Assembly (NCBI GenBank): GCA_032821775.1
Contig: JAVLRN010000002.1
Coordinates: 3,472,001 to 3,536,000 of the forward strand
Source: Sanguinoderma infundibulare
Taxonomy: Eukaryota > Basidiomycota > Agaricomycetes > Polyporales > Polyporaceae
Direction of reading: 5' to 3'
Length of the DNA stretch: 64,000 bases
A program made the position numbers and the translations under genes. Shown here in pieces: positions 35,591-46,414 of the stretch; within the stretch, counting starts at the first letter, position 1; every line of letters starts with the position of its first letter. Under the pieces are notes generated by a model that saw only the letters and a program-made list of their open reading frames with translations, ran no database searches and was not told where the DNA came from.

Positions 35591-36986
35591 ATGGGGGTTT
35601 GGGGTTTGTACCTATTTTCGTCGGTAGCCACTTTGGGACTTCGCTGTCTGGGAGAGTTCAGCTCGAGTTCACCAATATTACCTACTTCCTCCGCCTTCTC
35701 CTTCATCTCATCATTACTTAACTTCGTCGAAACCACACGCGTCGACCAGTGCGAGGTATGGATCCAATGCGAAGGACGGCGATTAGCTGAGTACGGCATG
35801 GAGGTGGTGTGCGAGGACCCGGGGAAGATCTTGGTCTGCTATGTCCCCAGCGAGGTTGGCAAGGTGAGTGCATGATCTGCATTTTCTTCGTTTTCGACTC
35901 ATTTGCCATAACGTTTCGAACAGAACTTTTCAATGCAGTGGAAGAATTTGACGGACGATTCATACAAAATCTCCATATACCTGGACGGCGTGGGCCTGGG
36001 GTTCGCCGGGTGCGGTCCTCATCAGGCTGGCAGTCGACGAGGCATCCCCACAAGCCCGACTCAGATGCAGCCTTTCCGATTTGCAAGGTTAAACACTACA
36101 GGTGCGCCCTTCTGCTAGCGACCCGTGACGGCAATCCTCGTTCCAATGACGCACGCTGCTGCGCCAGACGACGACGACGCGCCGGCACACACGGGCACAC
36201 ACAGAGACCTCGGCACCATCCACATCGTAGTGCAACGCGCGCGCCTTGAACCGGTCGGATTCCACTCGGTCGGACCTGTGAACGAACGGTTCAAGAATGC
36301 GACGGGGCATTGCGTGTCGTACGTAGATATCATCGCTCAGGCCGTGTCTGTCTCAGCGTATCCGTCTACTCTAAAGCCTCGGAGAGACGGAGGCGGCGCA
36401 GCCCGGCGAGCAGAAATGGGTCCCTCAAGTTATTGACCCGACCAAGGCTCCTATCGTCGAGTTCCTCTTTCGTTATCGACCCATTGGTGAGCGGATCGTG
36501 TTCCCAAATTAGTCCCGTGGCGGATCGCTGATGTGCCGACGTTGAAGAATTCCTGCGAGCTGAAGGCATTGCGCCGGTGCCTGAGGTTGCTCCAGAACCC
36601 GCGCGTCGACGTGAGTCGGAGGAAGGCGGCAAGGACGGCGGCAGGACGGGGAAGCGTCCTGCTCGGGCGGACTCTCCTGGTCGCGACGATGAGTAAGTCA
36701 GCGTGAAGTCAAGCCTCTCCTCCGGTGATGACGAAGACCAGTTGGGCGCGTTGAAGGTGCGTGCGGTGGCATTCTCTTTTCCTGGCTGCTTCGACCCTCT
36801 TGTCGACGAGTTTGCCTACAGGGACAACTTTCACAGTTCTTGGAGAGGATCGACAAGATTGAGCGGAGGGCAAAGCGACGGAAGGGGACCGGGTCGCATG
36901 AGGTCAAGAAGGAAGAGCCCAGCGCGTCGTCGTCTCTGCGTGGGCTCGATTCTGGAGAGGTGATTGACCTGACGTTGAGCGATTAG
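35591..36986 (+). pseudogene. DUF7918 copy E, no canonical start and an in-frame stop
   Basis: Exon 1 ends at 35863; later exons are 35924-36101, 36168-36318, 36377-36486, 36548-36756 and 36822-36986. Where the other copies have M-x-x-x, this copy has T-R before VDQCEVWIQCEG. The nearest in-frame ATG is at 35591 and would add about 50 unrelated residues. In exon 5 a TAA at 36694-36696 interrupts the frame. A 42-nt in-frame intron at 36656-36697 could remove it, but its donor (gtcctg) is poor. Otherwise the family signatures persist: ILVCYVPSEVGK, MQPFRFARLNTTGDDDD, GPVNERFKNATGHC, VEFLFRYRP, EFLRAEGIAP, a coiled QLSQFLERIDKIERRAKRR, EVKKEEP and the end GEVIDLTLSD. It is most likely a young pseudogene or a gene with a changed structure. 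Confidence 0.7.
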
Positions 36987-38891
36987 GCGATTGAGATACC
37001 GTACAAGCCGACCCTTTGGCTTGCATGTTGCTCCTCAATGCAGCTGGCTTCATACCTGTATTGTCGTAATTTCAGTTCACGGTGATTCTGGACCCGACGC
37101 AACCGCTGAACATACTGTAACTGAACAATGCTCGCAAGTATCAGGATGCTTTCCACGCCGGGCCCGGCCCTTGTGGATCGTACCTGTAAGTGGGGCATCA
37201 ATGATTTCTGACATGAGTCCAACCTTCTCCAACGCTTGCGTCGAGTACATGACCGTACCTGAATATGACGCCATGAGATGTTTCGTTTCGCGCCTTGATG
37301 GGACCGTTTACGAGCGCCGCATTTTTCATTGCACCGTCTTGAGGAGACGTGCCTGGGTTTGCGCTCGCTCGTCATCAAAGCTCTGTCCGGTGAATTGATG
37401 TGGCCGAGAATATGACGTGCCGGCAGCGGTAGTAGATGATGATCACCGAATGATGACCTCTGCGAGGGTCAAATCGAGTGGGTGGACGCGATACTCTATG
37501 TGGCCGAGAACATTATGTCCCGATCCCGCGAATGGCCGTGTGCGACGACTACATCGACGGTGTCATGGGGATGATCGATGATCGACGAAGCAAGGAAAGA
37601 CGTCGATTATGCGATGACGTATGACGCCACCCCATAAGTCGCTGTCAATGCCAAACCGGCGGCGCATATAGCCTAGTGCTCGACGTCGCCTTTGACTCTT
37701 GCCATCATCCTCGCGTCGCGCACGTCCACAAGTTGGGACGAGGACATTGCCAGGTGAGTTGTGATCAAGCAGACCGAACGCAGAGGTGTCGCGGAAGCTG
37801 AGGCCTACCAGTGAAGGGTGGCGATCTCTGAGGATGTTTTCGCTCGCAAATCCTCCAAGGAAACGGTTGTGAAACGTCGCTTATCCGGAAGCGGACTTGT
37901 CCTCCGGAGATGTCCACAGGCACTGGATGTGGGCGCAAGGGACGGCGCGGTAAGTAGCCCCCAGGATTACTCTGTTGTACTGTACCTTGTCGTAGCCTGA
38001 GAACGTCATCATTGGCATTCCACTGACATTGATCGGCCGGAGATTCGCTCCTGGAGCGGTCTGCCGTCCGCGTCGTTGCGTCAACGATCCGACCAAGGTG
38101 TATGGCCCGGAGGAAGGAACCGCAAGAGATTCGCAGGGAAACCACTGGTCAGTGCTTGAAAGCTTGCAGGGTGCAATCCAGAGGAAGCACTTTGACTAAT
38201 ATATCAGTAGCCGCGCGGGGGAATCATCGAGCATGAAGCTCGCAGAATATGAAGGGAACCTCTCTCTCGGAGGCCTGAGGGCTGGTGCAAGAAGCTACGA
38301 GATTTGTCGCTGATCCACGAATCTCGGGAACGCCGGCGACGATGGAGAGCCGTACGCTCATTGGCTGGAGGTCCAGGGCGGTTGTGCGGCCTGGATCAGG
38401 GCGACCATAGCCGAATGAAGGCCAGGGTGCCTGAGTTTCCTTTACTGCCGCCGTGACTTGTGTCAAAATGGCACCCCTTGTTCGCGACGCGTCCCTTGTC
38501 CCGCCCTGTCTGCCACCTCACCGTGCCAGCGTTGCGAGCTCTATCGACTGACGTCCTTAGGCCTCTAGGACGCACTTGCACATCGGGGTGCGTGTCCTGC
38601 TTTTCCTCGAGATTGACTGCAACTTCCGTCGGCGGTGTTTCACGCTCTCTTGTGGTCTAGATCTTTTCTCACAATTGCTAACACCATCTGTTCCGATTGA
38701 AACAGCATCGCCGCGTGGAGGGCGCCGCTGCCTCCATCTAGGAATCCTTTCAGCGCCCGCGTGGTCACATCCTTCCCAGAGGCCCTCTGCTTCCTCCTCG
38801 TTCCGCCCCCCGCACCTGTCGCTCTTTACTCCTCACGCTCGTTCTTTTACGATACCCCTCCACTCTCTCCTCACTGTACCCGACTCAACCC
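36987..38891. other. Gene-poor stretch with a possible coding remnant
   Basis: A minus-strand frame near 37881-38140 reads YTLVGSLTQRRGRQTAPGAN then LRPINVSGMPMMTFSGYDK, which looks like a real protein fragment ending at a GTACAG donor. I do not recognise the family and find no start. The phrase ATGTGGCCGAGAA occurs at about 37400 and 37500, an imperfect direct repeat about 100 bp apart. Nothing else is supported. Confidence 0.35.
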
Positions 38892-40580
38892 ATGTTCACA
38901 CCTCCCCCATCTCCGGATCCTCGCCATCCTCTACTCGCTTCTTGCCACGGGAATGCATCGACGCAACCCCTCAAGCTCGATGTCGGTGACAATCCCTTCC
39001 TGAGCCCATCCGCAGGGTCCTGTAGGAGGTCCTCGCTCGACTCGCAGTCATCGCACCCGACCTGCGAATCGCTGTCGCCGAAGGAGGATCCGTACTCACA
39101 CGCCCAACTGGAGAAAAAGCAGACGGCACGGCGGATACGATGGACAGCTGTCCTTGTTCCTCTCGTTCTCGCCTTCGTCACACTTTCCACGCGATATCTC
39201 ACCCACCCTGCCGCGTTTGACGCCCTGTCATCTCCCAGTTCGTCAACATGGTCAACTGTCCGTGACTGGACGCCCCATAAGAGGCATCCCGCTCCCGGTC
39301 AGGCATCGGGTATCGCCACAACGGTGGCGAACACAAACCCCACGGGAACTTCGCTTTCGGTCGCGCCTTCAGCCAGCGCTGCCCCGACGTCCGTGGATTC
39401 GGGCAACACGAAGGTGCCGTCCTCTCCGCCCGTGCTACCCACGCCTTTCCCCCAGCCCTTCGACTCGACGTTTTCGACCACCTTCCAGACGGTCGACTGT
39501 GAGAACTTCATGACCAACATGACACAGACTTCCGCGTTCCGTCAATGTCGTCCGTTTTCGCTGCTCGCCAGCGACTCGAGCGCGTTCATTACTGTGAGTT
39601 CATTCGATTTCTGTTCGTCTTCCCTGGTATGCTTGTGATATCGCAGTTTTCCTTTGGGCGTCACTTTATTGTTGGACTTTGAACCTGCATTTGTTTCTCG
39701 GTGAGGTGATCCGGGGAGCGCGAGCTGGCACGTGAGAACCATGTTTTGGCCCTTGAACGTGCCGTGATGACTTGGCTTTCCCTTCACAAATTTTCCATGA
39801 CCAACGTCATCGAGTGGGAACGGTCATGTCCTACTAACTCAGCCAGGACCGGCCGAGGCTCGCAGCTCTCCGTATCTCCCGCGGGGTACTTCTAGGCAGT
39901 GTTGCAGATGTTTGAAAGCGTGCTAACCTTTCGTACAATTCAAGCAGAGCCAGCGCAACATCTCGCAGCTCAATGTGATCATTTGGGGGACGTGCAACAC
40001 GGAGCTCAGCGCGGAGGAGTGCGCGGGAAACATCCAGTGGTTTTCGGACAACATCCAGACGGAGTGCAAGCAGGACATCGCGGCGAAGAACTCCATGGTA
40101 ACGGATGCGGTAGCAGGTGCGCTGTTACGTCTTCCTCTTCGCCACATCCGTAAGCTGACGCACGGCGCGCGACGCATCTTAGGTTTGGACGCATACACCG
40201 TCATGCGCGAGGCAGCGTGCCAGGTGAACGCGCAGACGGATACGTACTGCTACGTCGAGGCCGCCCAGTCCTCGCACACGACCGACCTTTACCTCTACCA
40301 GCTCCCTCTCGGCCTCGCCCTCCCGAACTCGACTGTCCCGAGCTGCACGGACTGCGTGCAGAACCTGATGGGCCTGTACGCGCGCAACAGCCTGAACGTC
40401 ACTGGGCTCAAGTCCACCTACGATCCCGCAGCCACGGCTATCAACGATGGGTGCGGACAGGCGTTCGTCACCGCGATCGACGCAGCCACCGGTAACGGCG
40501 CGCGAGCGCTGACGGGCGCGATGACGGGGCTGGCGTGGCTTGCGGGCGTGGGTATGGGCGCGGCACTGCTGCTGTTGTAG
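38892..40580 (+). CDS. DUF7729-type surface protein
   Basis: Predicted exons: 38892-39593, 39948-40116 and 40183-40580; 422 aa, phases consistent. The N-terminal 80 residues are Ser/Pro rich and cytosolic by charge. One membrane span follows at about 84-101 (TAVLVPLVLAFVTLST after a Lys/Arg cluster), then a Ser/Thr/Pro stalk. The Cys-rich DUF7729 domain has CENFMTNMTQTSAFRQCRPF, IIWGTCNTELSAEECAGNIQ, CKQDIAAKN, LDAYTVMREAACQ, TYCYVEAA, LYLYQLPLGLALP and CTDCVQNLM. The last 25 residues are hydrophobic after a small-residue site, as in a GPI-anchor signal. A type II or cell-surface anchored glycoprotein is inferred; function unknown. The first intron (354 bp) is unusually long here and might hide a small exon. 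Confidence 0.75.
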
Positions 40581-41928
40581 GAGTTCTCGGACATCACACG
40601 TCGGCATGTCGTACGTGTTGAGCCCCCGCGCGCGCCGTTGTCTCAGGCTTAGGCGGTGAGGGGGGGGAAGGGGACAAATTGAAGCGGGCTGCTTGGAGGC
40701 TCCCACATCGCTGCAACGCCCTATGATGCCCATGCCACTATGTACATGCTACGTCCTTCACGCTCGCACTCGAGCGCGCCGATATCCAACGCTGTCGGGT
40801 CGCGGCCGTCAGCACCTTTGTCTGTCCGGCTCGTCGATTCGGCGCGTACGCGCGCTCTATGACCTTTTCTCTGGGTTTCGGAATAATCGTTCTTTTGGGA
40901 CCTGTTCGATCTTGGGTCTGCTTTGGCGTTGCGGGCGCACGCACAAGTGATCCGGAGGATAGCAAACGGCTGTCTTCTGCGCCTTGTGGGTGGTTGTCCG
41001 CAACATCTGCGTTCCGCAGCAAGCTGCGACTGTACACGTACATACCTTTTGCTTTCAGGGATACGCTGTCGTTGCTCAATAAATTATTGCTACGTTAGAG
41101 TACCTATACCAGTGCTGTACACAGCCCCCCTCTGTAGCGCCAGCCGACCTGGTGGAATAGCCCTCATGCATGTACATCCGTAACTGCATCTGCATCTGCA
41201 TCTTCCACGAATCATATTCATGTATATTTGACTTTGACTTGACTTCATGCTCGGAACGAGCTGCAGGTGCGGCTGGAACCGGATCCAGACAGACGTCGAA
41301 GTTGGAGGCTTTTTCCGATACCGGTGCACACACGTCCGAGCGCACGGCGTCGAGGGAAGGTTTGGCAAGCAGGGCTTCCTAGCACTGATCCTCCATGCAT
41401 CTATCAGGGGCGGTCGACTGGCGTCTGAAGGCCTGCGCCAAAGTTTGACTATGCATGCTTCCCAGGCTTGGAAGCGCGAGCATCGCGCCGTCTCCGAGGG
41501 ACGGATAACCATTCGAGCTGGCTGCGGCCTCCGCTCGCTCCGCGGTTCGTACATTCGCTGATCGCGTGTACATTGTGGGTCCATCCGGCGTGTATCCCCA
41601 GTGTGTGTGACGCTGTGGGGTGCCGAGTGGCGATCACACCGGCGAGTGGCTCTCGTCGTGCCGAAGGTCCGCGGCGGATCGCGATGGCAATGCAGAGACT
41701 TTGGTTCTGGGCTCGACTTTCGAATCATGGCAAGCGTAGTACTTTGGAAGGCGAGGAATCGAGGCAAATAGGTAGTTTAGAACCTCGGGCCAACTTCGGA
41801 GAGAGGAGTCTTGTGAATATACTGTACACCCTGAGAAGCCAACACGAGTCACTCGACGGCGAGAACTTCAATGTATCCGATAAGCGATCGTGAAGTTGAG
41901 GCAGTTAAACTTGAAGTATTTGAACACG
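40581..41928. other. Convergent intergenic region
   Basis: 1.35 kb between the 3' ends of two genes. A short (CATCTG)n run lies near 41180-41203. No gene recognised. Confidence 0.5.
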
Positions 41929-43359
41929 TTAGTACGCGGTATATGGCGGGGGAAGCGTCCCTCCACGACCCTCCCGCCAGCCGGAGTCCGACTCTTGCAA
42001 CTGGTCCGAAGCGCCACGTGCTGAGGTTGATTGTGCGGGACCCGGACTGGGACGGATGGCGCCAACCACGCTCTGCATGATCGCCTTTGCAGACGACGTT
42101 GGGCTCGCAGCGGGATGGGGAGGAGGTGGGACAGGGAAACCAGCGACGTCGGTGAGGACGGTGTGGGAGGAGCTGTACGTGCTTCTGGTGGCGGTCGACC
42201 TTCGCCCCGCTGAAGGCGCTGATTCTTGGTCTGGCGGAAGCAGGAGGTTGTGTCTTCTGTCGAGCTCTGGCCGAGGGAAGGTGCGCATGCTTGTTAGCGC
42301 CATGGGCTCCAGGCAGATGAGGATATGTATGCCTTACTTTCCGCGTACAGCGCCCGACGTCGCCGTCTGAAGTAGAATAACGCGAGAATTACGACAATTA
42401 TCAAGAAGACTCCGCCCGCAACGACGCTGCCTGCTATGATGCCGCCGAAGTTCTTGTTCGATCCTGCTGACTTTGAGCTAAGCGTGGTCGTAGATGAGAC
42501 GGATTCGGTAGAGGTGGGTGATGAAGTGCTAGGTGCTGGAGTGCTTGTTAGCTGTCCTGGGATGACGGTGGGTGCCTGGTTCTCCGCCGGATCTGGAACG
42601 GAGGCGTGTCAAAAGGTGTGCGAAGTCTCTGAGGATGACTTGAAACTCACGGAGAGCTGCGAGCGTTTCAGCTGTGTTCACGTCGAAGGAATCGTTCTTG
42701 TGACGACAGTCAGGGTACTGAAAACCCGTCCCAGTAGCATGGGGAGACTTACGACGATAGGTAGGAAAGCCCATCCCGGCACGGCCGTGCCATTTGGTAT
42801 ACCAGTCGGGAACCTGGACATCCAGATCAGAAGGAGAGACCACGCACGCCCAAATTCACTTACTGCTGGTTTGCCAGAGAATCTCCGCATCCGTCTGAGT
42901 AGACCAGCCACCTAAAGAGAAAATTTATTAGATGAGTCTGTGGTGAGTGAAAGTAGACGCACGGATCGATCGCAAGACCACGGCCCTGACACACTGCGCA
43001 CGCCGCCAACGTCGAATACCACACTGTCGAGCACGTACACGCCCCGAAGGTGAGGTCAAAATCGGACGGCCTTGTGTAAACGGTTCCAGCACTGAGGGCG
43101 GGGGGTATGTTGCAATCCTCTGCATCTGCGAAAGGATCAGCATGAAGCTGTGCGAAGCAATGTTGCAGATCTCACCGATACATCCATCGCCACAGGTGCT
43201 CCATATATCGGAGGTGACTACGCATGGACTTTGGCCCAAGGAGTTGAACATCTGCGGATCGGACAGTATCAACTTGACTTGTTGCCTAATCGCGGGATGT
43301 TGTCATACCCAATCAAATTGGTCAAGACAAGTCGCGTTTGTTGTTGCTGTGTCCGGCAT
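41929..43359 (-). CDS. Single-pass membrane glycoprotein, Agaricomycete type, PPPY tail
   Basis: Eight predicted exons: 43359-43309, 43251-43176, 43125-42963, 42911-42864, 42813-42753, 42717-42651, 42592-42338 and 42266-41929; 352 aa, all phases consistent. The ectodomain is Cys-rich: NATCLDQFDW, SLGQSPCVVTSDIWSTC, CGDGCIDAEDCNIPPAL, FGACTCSTVWYSTLAACAVC, YSDGCGDSLANQQFPTGIPN, GTAVPGWAFLPIVYPDC. This is a pattern shared by many mushroom-fungus membrane proteins. A Ser/Thr stalk precedes one helix at about 206-230 (IIAGSVVAGGVFLIIVVILA), then RRRR stop-transfer. The cytosolic tail is disordered and ends TLPPPYTAY, a PPxY motif that WW-domain ubiquitin ligases bind. No signal peptide is visible from the chosen ATG, so an upstream exon is probably missing. 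Confidence 0.72.
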
Positions 43360-43749
43360 GGTGGACAAAGGAGTGGCGGAGTCAAAAGGGCGAAGAAAAG
43401 GGCGGAGCTAGAATACACCGCATCGCCAGCGATGCAGGAACGGAGCACAGCGGGGACCCCCACTGTGGCACTGGCAGTATATGGGCATTGGCAACAGCGC
43501 AGCGCTCACCATCGCGACGGCCACGAGAGGAAAGAGCTATCAATGAATCTGAGAGGTTGCTTCATTGACAGAGTGAAATAGACGTGCATGCCCGGCAAGC
43601 ACGGGCGCGTTCGCACAGTCGTGTGGCCCCAGGCTCTAATCACCTAGATTGCCTGAGAAGGAAAGAAGCACAATACGGCGGGGCATACCACTGTATCCCT
43701 TCCGCCCCACGGCCGAGATTTTCTTGCCACCATCGATTGTTCTTCTTAA

Positions 43750-43980
43750 AAATCCGGACCTGGCGTTGATAAGTGGCATGAACTGGGAAACGAAACGGTG
43801 GTCGAGCGATGCGCACCCCTCCTGGCAGATTCCGAATGGCTGTACAATGCAAAATGGGCGTCTCTCCGCCATTTTTGGCAACACTACCAGCATCTCGGCC
43901 TAAACCCAACTGCCGTCCTCAACACCACTGTTTTCACAGAGGCCGATATTCAGCGTGTGTATTTGGCATACGTATCCTGA
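43750..43980 (+). other. Unassigned coding-like frame
   Basis: 77 open codons read KWHELGNETVVERCAPLLAD, then SEWLYNAKWASLRHFWQHYQ, then LNTTVFTEADIQRVYLAYVS before TGA. The composition (Trp, His, Tyr, Leu in a helical pattern) looks like real protein. There is no ATG in frame, so it would be an internal or last exon. I do not recognise the family. Confidence 0.35.
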
Positions 43981-45065
43981 CTTGTGCTGACAGACATATC
44001 GTCCCAGTCAGCGGCCGCCACGCAACCCGAGCTGCGTCGGAAACCTGACGTTGAGTACTATTCACACTCCCTCTTATCGAGGACATTGTCTTTTTCGTCT
44101 CTATGGAAATAGCCCCCTTCGACATGCATATGCGTAGTCACGGCATGTGCGTCCGGACACGGCGGTCCCAGCTGGTACCAGGTGGCCCCTCCACAAAGGC
44201 CCAGCCCAAGGCCCACGCAGTGCCAAAGCGGAGCGGCAAAACCATTGGTCTTGCCTTTTGTGCACTCGAATATGCACTGGCGCATGGCCATCAAAATGTG
44301 GCCTGTTGTCAGGCTTGTGGGTTTGAGCGCTTCAAGGATGGTATATATACAGCCCGCTATTCTCGGTCCTTTCCCCATCTCCCCCACTCACCTCCGCTCC
44401 TCATCGTATCCCCACCCACCTCGGGTAGTGTGTCGCCTCTTCGGCGACACACTACCCACTACCCAACACACTCCACTTTCATGCTCGCTGTGCGAGGCCG
44501 ATAAGCTACCACCGTCGGCCGCGTTTTGGCCGAGAGTTCGGTGGTTCGGACGCTCTCCACGGCAAACCCTGCACGAACCTCACCTAGGTGGTCGGGTTTG
44601 GTGTGACACCGTTCTCAGCGATCCCTCCAGATCTGTCTCGCAGAGACCTCAGAACCCTACTACACCATGTGTACGTCCACCCTGGGCTCGTGTTTGACAG
44701 CATTACTGACGTTCATTTGAACTAGCCCGCCCAACCGCAAGACCACGGCGTGGTTGGCCGCGGCTACCTTCATAGTTGTATGACTGGCTCTTACGCTCGG
44801 GAAGGGGAGACGAACGACGACCTACCCAACTCCCTGTGTAAGTTATTTGGTCCAACTTCCGATTTAACGCAAATGGTTTACATGCCAACTTCACAGAATC
44901 CCGCCACCTCTTCCTCCTTTTTCCCAAATCCCCTCCCACAAAAATCCGCACACCAACCTCCATTGCCACTGCATACTATGCGTACGCCGCCTACTGTCTC
45001 GTTCCTTGGTTTCGACCTTGAAGCTTCGGCGGCCCTCCCTCTTGGATCTCAACCTTCCATCACCC
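43981..45065. other. Spacer before the right arm
   Basis: It holds the perfect hairpin at 44423-44457, a TATATATA-like box near 44341 and the 19-bp word shared with the left side. A frame at about 44725-44780 (KTTAWLAAATFIVV) looks like a membrane segment but cannot be assembled into a gene. Confidence 0.4.
44423..44457. repeat. Perfect 15-bp inverted repeat, 5-nt loop
   Basis: GGGTAGTGTGTCGCC, then TCTTC, then the exact reverse complement. It is not next to a recognised gene end. Confidence 0.95.
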
Positions 45066-45096
45066 TGAAGACTTCCCCTGGTCTTCTCCGCAAAAC

Positions 45097-45377
45097 CGCG
45101 GTGTTCTCCTCTGTTTACTCGGGTTGGCAAGCCCGCAGCGCACTCCACCATGGTCACGTTCGCTGGACATCCCCGCATCTTCCTCATATAGACGCGGTGT
45201 TCTCCTCTGTTTACTGACGCCAAGACCGCCTGCTCAAGCCTTCCCCCTCATCTCCGCCCAATCGCGGTGTTCTCCTCTGTTTACTCGGAGTGAGGCCCTG
45301 GCGCGACTCATCATGGTCACATGGGCTGGATTTCCCCTCGTCGTCCTCATGCAGCCGCGGTGTTCTCCTCTGTTTAT
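45097..45377 (+). repeat. Four interspersed 22-bp repeats, right arm
   Basis: Copies at 45097-45118, 45193-45214, 45263-45284 and 45356-45377 share the core CGCGGTGTTCTCCTCTG. Start-to-start spacing is 96, 70 and 93 bp, the exact mirror of the left arm. Confidence 0.9.
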
Positions 45378-45499
45378 TCAGAACAACGCCTCCGCTGATT
45401 GTGCGGACGACTTCTACCACATCCCCCTCCCTCGCTCAGAAACACCACATGTTCCTGACGCCTATCCGATCTTGACTCCGTCCCGACCCTCTCCCAATG

Positions 45500-46346
45500 G
45501 ACAACAACAACTGGCAGAGCACTATCGGACGGACGGGTTCCTCGTCCAGCCACGCAGGCTCCGGTCGGGACCTCTAGGTAGGTTCTCCAATTATTCTCAT
45601 GGACAATTTGAGGCTGACGTTCGCCCCGTGTGTCTCAGTGAATGGGTCACGTCCGCTCCCCGAGCTAGGACCGTCCCGCTACCGTCTGAGGACTCACCGT
45701 CCTCAACCTCCGACCATGCTTTGCATGAGGTCTTAACCTCAATGCCATATGTATGGGAAGTGAGGAGTCGGCTGAAGCCTACGGGCATTCCTACGTAGGT
45801 CCTCGACCTCCCAGCCTTTACGTCCCCGAACGGCGAGACGTCGTTCAAGATTAACTTCAGCCCAATCCCGGGGTCGACTGTGCTGGCCTACTACATCCAA
45901 GTGGTCCCATCGCGTCCCCGTGCGCCGATCACAGTTCGCGACGTCTTGGAGTCGATCGAGACTGCCATGTACGATACCATCGAGAACGTTGACCTCGCAT
46001 GCTACGAGGACTACAAGAAGGTAGTCCTCGATGCGTACAGTTTCAGGTTGTGCAGGCCGCTGCCCGACGTGCCTCGGCACGTTGACCTGTACCCGGTTCG
46101 GGCGCGGTACTGCACCTACTTAGGCCTTCCGCAGGAGATGGTGTCTATGTGCGAAGAAGACGTGTTTCTATCGCACCGGAGGTTACAGTCCACATCATCT
46201 CGTCGAGGTCGTCGCCCCAACTCGACTCTTAACGGCGTGGCGGAGCTCGGAGTAGGTAGTGATCTGCCCTCGGGCTTTCACTCGAGCTTTGGCGGCGGTG
46301 TGAGAGCTTCCGACAGTGTATGGAGTTCAGAAGGCACAGAGAGCTA
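45500..46346 (+). pseudogene. DUF6699-like gene remnant, right arm
   Basis: It reads as the left copy (SSTSDHALHEVLTSMPY, KTSFKINFSPIPGSTVLAYY, PITVRDVLESIETA) and keeps the rest of the domain: MYDTIENVDLACYEDYKKVV and LDAYSFRLCRPLPDVPRHVD. An in-frame TAG at 45796-45798 replaces the Glu codon of IPAEVLD. So each arm carries a different inactivating change. Confidence 0.55.
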
Positions 46347-46414
46347 GGTGCGTTCGCGATACCGCTTGACTTGAGGTCTCTTGAGACTAATGGCGGCCAC
46401 TACCTGACACTAGG

